From Atopomonas sediminilitoris (lineage in GTDB: Bacteria; Pseudomonadota; Gammaproteobacteria; Pseudomonadales; Pseudomonadaceae): DNA of 64,000 nt. The stretch is taken from assembly GCF_022601735.1 (NCBI RefSeq), contig NZ_JAKUMM010000005.1, positions 62,001 through 126,000 on the forward strand. The letters run 5' to 3'. The translations under genes and the position numbers were made by a program. The notes under the pieces were generated by a model. The model was not told the DNA's origin. It did not search any database and was given only the letters and a program-made list of their open reading frames with translations. Shown in pieces: positions 36,930 to 44,529 of the stretch (positions are counted from its first letter, which is position 1; each line of letters starts with the position of its first letter).

Positions 36930-39900
36930 ATGGACGCTTCGGTAGGCCGGATGGCCGCACACCGGCTGGCATGGATTGCAGTGATACTGCTGCTAGTAAC
37001 CGCCCACAGTATCGATTTACTTCAACCCAGCCGTGACACTTGGCAGATAGGCTTTGCCGGCTTAGCGGCAGGCTGTGTCGCATGGTTTTGGCTTGGCTGG
37101 CCGGCCTTAGCCCTGCAACCGCTGCTGTTACTGGCAACGAGCATGGGGCTGCAACAAACGATGCCGAGCAGCGCGCATATCCTTAGCGTCAGCCTGCCCC
37201 CGTGTTTACTCCTGCTGAGCCAACGCTATTTGCCGATCAGCAGCGGCCTGCCGCGCTTGGTCGCCATTCAACGCTTCCTATTAAGCAGCCTTGGCATAGC
37301 CGCGCTAGCCAGTCTGAGCCAAGCCCTGTTTAGCGCTCACTGGCATCCCGAGCCCGCATTAGCGCTGTGGGCAGCCAACTTTGCCATGCTCACCGCCATC
37401 GGCGTACCGCTGCTGCATTACCTCAGCCCAACCCTGCTGCGCAGCAGCACGCGCAGCAACCGACAACAAAGTCGCCGCGATTGGCCGGCACCGTGGATGC
37501 TGATCACCGGCGCGGTGATACTGGCCCTATTGGTCTACCTACCCAGCCCGCACGCCCTGCTGCTGGCGTGCACGCTGTTGATCAGTAGCGCCCTATTTAC
37601 CGGTATGCGCGGCGCCTGCCTGAGTCTGGCCATCGTCGCCCTGTGGCAATTACAACTGCCGTGGCAAGCTGTACCGCTAAACGCACTGGAGCTGGCATAC
37701 CTCGCACTGGCTGGCGGCGCCTGCGCCTTCACCGGCCGCATCCTGAGCGATTTACGCAGCGCTTACCGCTGGCGCAAATCGATACAGACCGAACTGGATC
37801 TCAGCCGCCAAGTGCTCAACGCCTGCCCACTGGGCGTGGTTGTGCTAGACGCCGAACCCAACAATCGCCCCATTACCTATGTCAATCAGGCCTACAGCCA
37901 GATGACCGGCTTTACCAGCAGCGAGCTGCTAGGCAAAGGCGATGAAATACTTAGCGGTGAAGACCTTATGCAAGGCGGCATGTTGCTTTTGCGCGAAGCC
38001 ATGGCCACCGGCGAGGCCTGCCAAGTGGTGGTACGGCAATACCACAAAGACGGCCATCTATTTTGGGATGAAATCACCTTGGCACCGCTGATAAACGGTC
38101 GCCAAGGCCGTTATTACATCTTGTTGCACCAAGACGTCAGCGCCCGTGAGCGCCTGATGCATGAGCTGATGCACAGCCGCGAAGCGCAATTGCGCCAAGC
38201 CCGCGTGCTCAGCCAAACCGAGGCCATCAGCGACATTGGCGGCTGGACGTGGGCCGTCGGCAGCCAAGACATCTATTGGACCGAAGGGGTGTACCAAATC
38301 CTGCAGGTGCCTAATGACTTCAAGCCCACCTTAGAAAGCTCTTTGAGCTTCTACACCGCCGAAGATCGCGGCAAAGTTCGCCACGCCATGCGCAAAGCCG
38401 TAGAAACCGGCCAACCTTTTGACTTTGAAGTACGCGTTTGCAACGCACAAAAACGCTTGCTGTGGTTGCGTATCAAAGGACTGGTGCAGGCCGAAGAAGG
38501 GCGCGCTATTCGCCTCTACGGTGCCATCCAAGACATCACCTCTTGGCGCGAAACACAGCAACAGCTGAGCGAGCAAGACCAACGCCTGCGTCTGTTCTTT
38601 GATGCGCCGATCCTGGGCATGGCACTGACCTCGTTACAACAAGAATGGCTCGAGGTGAACCAGCGCTTGTGCGACATACTCGGCTACACCCGCGAACAAA
38701 TGCTCAAACTCAACTGGCGGCAGCTCACTCATCCAGAGGATGTGGACAAAGACCTGCGCCTTTTCGATGAGGTCGAAGCGGGTGAACGCGACAGTTACGA
38801 GCTGGAAAAACGCTACCGCCGTGCCGACGGCGAGATCGTCTATGCCCGCCTGCTGGTGCAAGCCGTGCGCAATCGCAGCGGCCAACTGCAGTATTGCATC
38901 GGCCTGATTGAAGACATCACCCAGCGCCGCGAAGCCGAGCAACGTTACCGCGCTATCGTCGAATACGCGCCAGAGGCCATCATTTTGTGGGATGCCGAGC
39001 AGGGCATTGTCGAAGCCAACGGCCACGCCGAGCGCATGCTGCGCTGTAAGCGCGAGGCGCTCTACGGCAAAAGCGTTGAAGTGCTGAATGAGCGCTTGGC
39101 GCAGGCTAACCCCGGCGATAGCGATATCGCCGAGCGCTTCCGCCAAGCGCTCGACGGTCAACAGCCCGTGTTTGAATGGCGATTGCTCAGCGCCGAGGGC
39201 AGCCCGCGCACCTGCGAAGTACGCCTGATTCGCATGCCTGGCGCGCAGCCCTTAGTGCGCGCCAGCTTTAACGACATCTCCGAGCGCTTGCGCTACCAAA
39301 AAGAGATCGAGCGCCTGGCCTTTCACGACACCCTCACCGGCCTACCCAACCGCGTGCTGCTTAATGATCGCCTGCAACAAGCCATGGCTCGTGCGCGGCG
39401 GCAAAACCAATTCGGCGCGGTGCTGCTGATCGACCTTGATCACTTCAAACACGTCAACGACAGCCTAGGCCACACCGTTGGCGATCAACTGCTGTGCAGC
39501 GTGGCTAAGCGCATGCGCAGTCGCCTGCGCGATGAAGACACCTTAGGCCGTAGCGGCGGCGATGAGTTTGTCGTGCTGCTGGATAGCCTCGGCGACAGCC
39601 GCGAACAGGCCATCGACGCTGCCACGCGCATCGCCGCCAAGGTCATTAGCAGCCTGCATGACAGCGTGCCGGTCGGCGAGGTCGATCTTGCCATCAGCGC
39701 CAGCCTTGGTATCAGCCTGTTCCCCCAACACGATCAAGAAGCCGAGGACGTGTTTCGCCAAGCCGATGCCGCCATGTACTTGGCCAAAGGGGCGGGGCGC
39801 AACACGCTGCGCTTCTTCTCCGCCGAAGTGCAGGAAAGTCTCGACGAACGCCTAACCCTACAAAACGAGCTACGCCACGCCCTCAAGCGCAAGCAGCTGC

Positions 39901-40646
39901 GGTTAGTGTTCCAACCACAAGTCGACATGCAAACCGGCAAGCCCACGGGCGCTGAAGCCCTGCTGCGCTGGCAGCATCCGTTGCTCGGCAACGTACCGCC
40001 TGATCGCTTTATCGGCTTGGCCGAAGAGATTGGCCTAATGCCCGAACTCGGCCTCTGGGTACTCGATCAAGCCTGCGCCGAGCAAGCTCGCTGGCAGCGC
40101 TTGTGGCCTGAACTGGCGCTGCGCATGGCGGTGAATCTCAGCGCGCAATCCCTGCGCAGCGAGCAACTGCGCGACGAGGTGATCAACGCCATCACGCGAC
40201 ACAGCATCGCCCCGTCATTGCTAGAGCTTGAAATTACCGAGGGCAGCATGCTGCACGATGTCGAAAAAGGCATCGGCATCATGCGTTCGATCAAAGCACT
40301 GGGTGTGCAGTTTGCGATTGATGACTTCGGCACCGGCTACTCCTCGCTGACGTACCTCAAACGACTGCCGCTGGATCGTCTGAAAATTGATCGCAGCTTT
40401 GTGCGTGACCTACCCAAAGATGCCAATGACATAGTGCTGGTCGACACCATGCTGGCCATCGCCAAACAAATGCATTTAGAGGTGGTCGCCGAAGGCGTTG
40501 AAGAAGACGTGCAATGGCAGTTTTTACGCGAGCGCGGCTGCCATTTAGGGCAAGGCTACCTATGGAGCAAGCCGCTGGAGGCTGATGACTTTAAGCGCTG
40601 GGTCAGCGATAAGTTAGGGCTTAACCGCACACAAAAAACCGGGTAA
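36930..40646 (+). CDS. Membrane-bound multi-PAS GGDEF-EAL cyclic-di-GMP enzyme
   Basis: A 1238-residue protein; AAGGAG precedes the ATG. The N-terminal 270 residues carry about eight hydrophobic segments (MASE1-like sensor). Four PAS/PAC modules follow at about 290-405, 420-540, 545-665 and 670-785, then GGDEF (about 790-955) and EAL (about 965-1225). The cyclase site GGDEF (876-880) and the I-site RDED just upstream are intact. The phosphodiesterase has AEALLRW (EAL at 1009-1011) and DDFGTGYSSLTYLKRLPLDRLKID, also intact, so both activities are possible. The gene stands alone, divergent from a LysR regulator, and its stop codon lies inside a terminator hairpin shared with rimK. Confidence 0.9.
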   Translation: MDASVGRMAAHRLAWIAVILLLVTAHSIDLLQPSRDTWQIGFAGLAAGCVAWFWLGWPALALQPLLLLATSMGLQQTMPSSAHILSVSLPPCLLLLSQRYLPISSGLPRLVAIQRFLLSSLGIAALASLSQALFSAHWHPEPALALWAANFAMLTAIGVPLLHYLSPTLLRSSTRSNRQQSRRDWPAPWMLITGAVILALLVYLPSPHALLLACTLLISSALFTGMRGACLSLAIVALWQLQLPWQAVPLNALELAYLALAGGACAFTGRILSDLRSAYRWRKSIQTELDLSRQVLNACPLGVVVLDAEPNNRPITYVNQAYSQMTGFTSSELLGKGDEILSGEDLMQGGMLLLREAMATGEACQVVVRQYHKDGHLFWDEITLAPLINGRQGRYYILLHQDVSARERLMHELMHSREAQLRQARVLSQTEAISDIGGWTWAVGSQDIYWTEGVYQILQVPNDFKPTLESSLSFYTAEDRGKVRHAMRKAVETGQPFDFEVRVCNAQKRLLWLRIKGLVQAEEGRAIRLYGAIQDITSWRETQQQLSEQDQRLRLFFDAPILGMALTSLQQEWLEVNQRLCDILGYTREQMLKLNWRQLTHPEDVDKDLRLFDEVEAGERDSYELEKRYRRADGEIVYARLLVQAVRNRSGQLQYCIGLIEDITQRREAEQRYRAIVEYAPEAIILWDAEQGIVEANGHAERMLRCKREALYGKSVEVLNERLAQANPGDSDIAERFRQALDGQQPVFEWRLLSAEGSPRTCEVRLIRMPGAQPLVRASFNDISERLRYQKEIERLAFHDTLTGLPNRVLLNDRLQQAMARARRQNQFGAVLLIDLDHFKHVNDSLGHTVGDQLLCSVAKRMRSRLRDEDTLGRSGGDEFVVLLDSLGDSREQAIDAATRIAAKVISSLHDSVPVGEVDLAISASLGISLFPQHDQEAEDVFRQADAAMYLAKGAGRNTLRFFSAEVQESLDERLTLQNELRHALKRKQLRLVFQPQVDMQTGKPTGAEALLRWQHPLLGNVPPDRFIGLAEEIGLMPELGLWVLDQACAEQARWQRLWPELALRMAVNLSAQSLRSEQLRDEVINAITRHSIAPSLLELEITEGSMLHDVEKGIGIMRSIKALGVQFAIDDFGTGYSSLTYLKRLPLDRLKIDRSFVRDLPKDANDIVLVDTMLAIAKQMHLEVVAEGVEEDVQWQFLRERGCHLGQGYLWSKPLEADDFKRWVSDKLGLNRTQKTG

Positions 40647-40660
40647 TCGCTTACCCGGTT
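40637..40660. terminator. Bidirectional terminator overlapping the GGDEF-EAL stop codon
   Basis: AACCGGGTAA / TTACCCGGTT arms (10 bases) with a TCGC loop. The TAA stop of the GGDEF-EAL gene (40644-40646) is the inner end of the left arm. On the minus strand the hairpin is followed by TTTTTTGTG, making it a strong rimK terminator; on the plus strand the tail GCTTTGTT is weaker. Confidence 0.85.
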
Positions 40661-40688
40661 GCTTTGTTACAGCGGCATTAGCACGCTT

Positions 40689-41594
40689 TTAGCCCTTGCC
40701 GCGGGTGCGCGTTTGGCTGGGCTGATGGTTCTTTTCCAAGTACTCGATGATCATGCCCGCCACATCTTTTTCGGCGGTTTTCTCGATGCCTTCTAGGCCC
40801 GGCGACGAGTTCACCTCCATCACTACAGGGCCGTGGTTCGAACGCAAGATATCCACACCCGCCACATTCAGCCCCATGACTTTAGCCGCACGAATCGCGG
40901 TCATCCGCTCCTCTGGGGTGATCTTAATCAGGCTGGAAGAGCCGCCACGGTGCAGGTTAGAGCGGAATTCGCCCGGCTTAGCCTGACGCTTCATCGCCGC
41001 AATCACCTTATCGCCCACCACAAAGCAGCGGATATCGGCACCGCCGGCTTCTTTGATGTATTCCTGCACCATGATGTTGGCTTTCAAGCCCATAAAGGCT
41101 TCGATCACCGACTCGGCCGCTTTGGGCGTCTCACACAGCACCACGCCAATGCCTTGGGTGCCTTCCAACAGCTTAATCACCAAAGGCGCGCCGCCGACCA
41201 TTTCAATCAGATCGGGGATGTCATCCGGACTGTGGGCAAACCCGGTGATCGGCAAACCAATGCCCTTGCGTGACAACAGCTGCAGTGAGCGCAACTTATC
41301 GCGCGAGCGGGTGATCGCCACCGACTCGTTCAGCGGCGCCACGCCCATCATTTCGAACTGCCGTAGCACGGCGCAGCCGTAAAACGTCACCGAAGCGCCA
41401 ATGCGCGGAATCACCGCATCAAAGCCCTCCAGCGACGTGCCCTTGTAATGAATTTGCGGCTTGTGGCTTGCAATATTCATGTAGCAACGCAGGGTGTCGA
41501 CTACCACCATTTCATGGCCGCGCGCTTCACCAGCCTCCACCAAACGGCGGGTGGAGTAGAGTTTGGCGTTACGGGACAGCACAGCAATTTTCAT
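40689..41594 (-). CDS. rimK: Ribosomal protein S6 glutamate ligase
   Basis: A 301-residue ATP-grasp enzyme that adds glutamates to the C-terminus of ribosomal protein S6. It has [28 protein letters not shown] at the start, [52 protein letters not shown] (nucleotide lid), [16 protein letters not shown], and the metal/ATP segment [28 protein letters not shown]. The length equals E. coli RimK (300). It lies 53 bases downstream of the rimB-like gene on the same strand. In Pseudomonas the rim operon influences ribosome composition and root colonisation, and RimK activity responds to cyclic di-GMP; a large c-di-GMP enzyme is the next gene. Confidence 0.96.
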   Translation of the reverse strand: MKIAVLSRNAKLYSTRRLVEAGEARGHEMVVVDTLRCYMNIASHKPQIHYKGTSLEGFDAVIPRIGASVTFYGCAVLRQFEMMGVAPLNESVAITRSRDKLRSLQLLSRKGIGLPITGFAHSPDDIPDLIEMVGGAPLVIKLLEGTQGIGVVLCETPKAAESVIEAFMGLKANIMVQEYIKEAGGADIRCFVVGDKVIAAMKRQAKPGEFRSNLHRGGSSSLIKITPEERMTAIRAAKVMGLNVAGVDILRSNHGPVVMEVNSSPGLEGIEKTAEKDVAGMIIEYLEKNHQPSQTRTRGKG

Positions 41595-41647
41595 GGGTGT
41601 ACCTATGTGGTTGTTGTTCTGAGTCGCCGCCCAACCGGCAGCGACTG

Positions 41648-42121
41648 TTATAGGGTGTCGCTTAAACGAATTTTCGGCTTACCTTGCACGTAGGTAAGGG
41701 CCGGATTGACCAGCAAGTTACCGGACATCATGGCCTTGGCGCCGAGTAAGCCGCGAAAGCGCATGGCTTTGCGACAAGTCAGTGTCATATCGACGGGCCA
41801 CAGGCGCTCGCCCAACTGCATTAAGGTGCGAATAACGTAACGGTGTTGCACATGGCCATTGGAGCTACGAATGCGCTTGTCTTGCAGTAGCAGGGCCTCG
41901 CAACCGGGAAGGGCGACATGTTGTTTAATTCCGATGTGCGCGGTAAAGCGCAACCAGGTCTGCCCGTCCCGTTCAAACAACTCAATGTCGCTGGCGTGCA
42001 AAGCGGAGGTGGCTGCACCGGTATCCACTTTCATGCGCAAGGCATCAATGCCCAACTCGGGCAAAGCCACCCACTCGCGCAAGCCAATCACCATCGGCAA
42101 ATGGTGTTCGCTGTCGCTCAT
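41648..42121 (-). CDS. rimB: RimB-like retropepsin-fold protease
   Basis: A 157-residue protein often annotated as an ATP-dependent zinc protease, now regarded as a retropepsin-like aspartic protease family. [16 protein letters not shown] places the catalytic Asp33-Thr34-Gly35; [10 protein letters not shown] is the conserved C-terminal strand. AAGGAG precedes the ATG. It is upstream of rimK on the same strand. In pseudomonads RimB cleaves the glutamate tail that RimK adds to S6. A rimA gene, which I recall as the third member in P. fluorescens, is not present here. Confidence 0.8.
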   Translation of the reverse strand: MSDSEHHLPMVIGLREWVALPELGIDALRMKVDTGAATSALHASDIELFERDGQTWLRFTAHIGIKQHVALPGCEALLLQDKRIRSSNGHVQHRYVIRTLMQLGERLWPVDMTLTCRKAMRFRGLLGAKAMMSGNLLVNPALTYVQGKPKIRLSDTL

Positions 42122-42255
42122 TAATTCTCCTTAATAACCCGCCGATTTCCGTACACAGGCTACGTAGAGCCTCCGCTAAGTGTAGCAGGCGATTTTTTAA
42201 AGCCAGTGACAGCAGCGTACACTGGCCTCTTTTGCCTCCCTTACAGGTCGAGCAG

Positions 42256-42648
42256 ATGCAGGCTAGCGACGAAAAGCTACGATTAGATAAATGGCTGTGG
42301 GCGGCGCGTTTTTTTAAGACGCGCGCCTTAGCCAAAGCCGCGATCGAAGGCGGCAAGGTGCAGTGTCAAGGCGAGCGCTGTAAGCCCAGCAAAGAGATTC
42401 GTGTGGGCGAGACACTCACCGTGCGCACCGGCTTTGATAGCCGCACGGTGAGTGTACTGAAATTATCTGATCAGCGCCGTGGCGCACCCGAGGCACAAGC
42501 CTTGTACGCCGAAAGCGCTGACAGCATCACCCAGCGCGAGCAAGCGGCGGCGCTGCGTAAGGCCGGCGCGCTGGGCGTTAGTACCGACGGGCGCCCGAGC
42601 AAGAAACAGCGCCGGCAATTACGCGACTTTCATCACGATCACGATTGA
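42256..42648 (+). CDS. hslR: Heat-shock protein 15, ribosome-associated
   Basis: A 130-residue S4-domain protein that binds free 50S subunits carrying stalled nascent chains and helps recycle them. The S4 motif is clear: LRLDKWLWAARFFKTRALAKAAIEGGKVQCQGERCKPSKEIRVGETLTV (about 8-57), followed by a basic helical tail. The start at ATG 42256 has a modest AGG. It is divergent from rimB and overlaps the convergent PAP2 gene's 3' end by 10 bases. hslR, hslO and rimK cluster in Pseudomonas as well. Confidence 0.94.
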   Translation: MQASDEKLRLDKWLWAARFFKTRALAKAAIEGGKVQCQGERCKPSKEIRVGETLTVRTGFDSRTVSVLKLSDQRRGAPEAQALYAESADSITQREQAAALRKAGALGVSTDGRPSKKQRRQLRDFHHDHD

Positions 42649-43436
42649 TACTGACGCAACACCGCCCAGTTACCCACCCAAGGCAAGCGTTGTAACCATG
42701 CCAGCAACGGCTGCAATCGATTTTCAAGCCATAACGCACCACGCAGCACATAGGGTGTGTGCACGCTCAGGGTGAAGCTCAGCAAGGCAATGAACAAACC
42801 ACCGACGGCGTTATCACTCAGCCAGTGGGCACCGGCAACTAAGCGCGGCATCATCAACACACAAACCAGCAACAGCAAGCCGATACGTGCCGGCCAGCGC
42901 GCCACCCGTGCCAGAAACAAGCCCCACAGCATCAGCACCGAAGCATGGTCACCGGGAAAGCTGCGCTTGGAGGCATCTTTCAAGCCCCATTGCTCCCAGC
43001 CCACAAACATCTCTGACAAGCGCACCGCGGTCAGCTGGAGCGATGGCCCCGCATGCTGCCAGTCCAACGCCTTGACCAACTGGTTAAAGCCGGTACGCAG
43101 CACCAATAACAGCACCATGGCCATGACTAGCCAGATTAAAGCCAATCGCACTTGGGCCGCAGGAAAAAATAAATCGCCGCGCATCACCAGCAGCAACATC
43201 AAAGCAGCGACCGCAAGATCGGTTACCCGCACACTGCCGACCGCCCAAACCCACGCCCAGGCGGGGTAATGCGCCAGCGGCTCATTGAGCAGATAAAACG
43301 CTTGCGTGTCTAAGCTCTCCCACACCGCGTGGGTCGGCGCAAACAGCCAACTGGCGAGCAACAACACGGCCAAAACAAAGCACACCAACAAGCCAGCAAA
43401 CGACCAGCGTGGTTGGAGCGGCGTAGTAATCCTCAT
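42639..43436 (-). CDS. PAP2-family membrane phosphatase
   Basis: A 265-residue inner-membrane protein with about six transmembrane helices. The PAP2 active-site motifs are KDASKRSFPGDHASVLMLWG (motif C2, with His) and MPRLVAGAHWLSDNAVGG (motif C3, catalytic His/Asp). The FPGDHA form of C2, instead of PSGH, recalls LpxT, which transfers phosphate from undecaprenyl pyrophosphate to lipid A; undecaprenyl- or phosphatidylglycerol-phosphate phosphatase activity is the alternative. AAGGAG lies 8 bases before the ATG at 43436. It is divergent from hslO. Confidence 0.75.
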   Translation of the reverse strand: MRITTPLQPRWSFAGLLVCFVLAVLLLASWLFAPTHAVWESLDTQAFYLLNEPLAHYPAWAWVWAVGSVRVTDLAVAALMLLLVMRGDLFFPAAQVRLALIWLVMAMVLLLVLRTGFNQLVKALDWQHAGPSLQLTAVRLSEMFVGWEQWGLKDASKRSFPGDHASVLMLWGLFLARVARWPARIGLLLLVCVLMMPRLVAGAHWLSDNAVGGLFIALLSFTLSVHTPYVLRGALWLENRLQPLLAWLQRLPWVGNWAVLRQYQS

Positions 43437-43529
43437 AAAATGAACTCCTTTTCGGGGCAAAACACGGCGCGTTTATAACGGCATGTCATTGTATTGTCAC
43501 CCTTTGTACGACTCACGGTACCTTTCCCA

Positions 43530-44420
43530 ATGCCAGACACCGATCACATTCAACGCTTTATGTTCGACACCAACGATGTGCGTGGTGAACTGGCGGCCCT
43601 TGAGCACAGCTACCACGAAGTGCTGGCCCGCACCGACTACCCCGTGGTGGTACAACAGCTGTTGGGCGAGTTATTAGCCGCCGCCTCGCTGTTATCCAGC
43701 ACGTTAAAATTTGAAGGAGTACTGGTGCTGCAGGCGCGCTCCGAGGGGCCGCTCAAATTATTGATGATCGAATGCACCGATCAACAATTGGTACGCGGTA
43801 TTGCCCGTTTTGATGACACCGTCGGCGACAGCGCCGACCTGCGCGAGCTGATGCCCGACGGCGTAATGGCTATCACCATCGACCCGATTAAGGGTCAGCG
43901 CTATCAAGGCATTGTGCCGTTAGAAGACGCCAGCTTAGCGGCAAGCTTAAGCAGCTACTTTGCCTCCTCCGAGCAGTTGCCGACCCAATTCTGGCTGTAC
44001 GCCGATGGCCGCCGTGCGCGCGGTTTGCTGTTGCAAGCACTGCCCAAGCACAAACAGCTAGACAGTGAGGAGCGCGCCAATACCTGGGAGCACTTGGTCA
44101 CCCTGGCCGACACCCTAAATGCGGAAGAAATGCTCGGGCTCGACAACCAAACCTTGCTGCACCGCCTCTATCACCAAGAGGAAGTGCGCCTGTTTGAGCC
44201 GCAACCCGTGCAGTTTTCCTGCAGCTGCTCGCGCGAGCGCTCGGCCAACGCTTTGGTCAGCCTTGGCGAACATGACGCCCTGCAACTGGCCGACGAGCAA
44301 GACGGCGCCGTGACCATCGACTGCCAGTTCTGCAATCAGCGCTACAGCTTTGATCGTGCCGACATTGGTCAGCTATTTAACGGTGGCGGCGTTGTCGCCC
44401 CCAGCGGCACCCAGCACTAA
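43530..44420 (+). CDS. hslO: Redox-activated chaperone Hsp33
   Basis: A 296-residue holdase activated by oxidation of its zinc centre. The N-terminal chaperone domain (about 1-180) begins DHIQRFMFDTNDVRGELAAL and includes the hinge region EDASLAASLSSYFASSEQLPTQFWL. The four zinc cysteines are present as CSC (in FSCSCSRERS) and CQFC (in IDCQFCNQRYSF). I start at ATG 43530 because the sequence MPDTDHIQRF matches the family; its ribosome-binding site is weak. A strong terminator with tandem repeats follows 26 bases downstream. Confidence 0.95.
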   Translation: MPDTDHIQRFMFDTNDVRGELAALEHSYHEVLARTDYPVVVQQLLGELLAAASLLSSTLKFEGVLVLQARSEGPLKLLMIECTDQQLVRGIARFDDTVGDSADLRELMPDGVMAITIDPIKGQRYQGIVPLEDASLAASLSSYFASSEQLPTQFWLYADGRRARGLLLQALPKHKQLDSEERANTWEHLVTLADTLNAEEMLGLDNQTLLHRLYHQEEVRLFEPQPVQFSCSCSRERSANALVSLGEHDALQLADEQDGAVTIDCQFCNQRYSFDRADIGQLFNGGGVVAPSGTQH

Positions 44421-44445
44421 CGCCTTAGCCCTAAAGCGCCAATTA

Positions 44446-44476
44446 AAAGCCCCGCACCTTTCGGTTGCGGGGCTTT
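44446..44476. terminator. Terminator of hslO
   Basis: AAAGCCCCGCA / TGCGGGGCTTT arms (11 bases) with a 9-base loop. On the plus strand it ends in GGCTTTGG. Two further near-copies of the right arm follow, the last ending CTTTTT, so the effective T-run may be at 44501-44506. On the minus strand the stem is followed by TAATTGG, so it is mainly the hslO terminator. Confidence 0.75.
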
Positions 44477-44504
44477 GGTTGCAGGGCTTCGGTTGCAGGG
44501 CTTT
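44463..44504 (+). repeat. Three tandem 14-base repeats of the terminator arm
   Basis: GGTTGCGGGGCTTT (44463-44476), GGTTGCAGGGCTTC (44477-44490) and GGTTGCAGGGCTTT (44491-44504) are consecutive near-identical units, two substitutions at most between copies. They duplicate the 3' arm of the hslO terminator, so alternative hairpins can form with the single 5' arm. Confidence 0.85.
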
Positions 44505-44529
44505 TTATGCGTTCAAAACGCGGCTGACA

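Noticed and set aside
44463..44504. CRISPR-like direct repeats
   Set aside because: The units are contiguous without spacers and derive from a terminator arm; no cas genes occur in the window.
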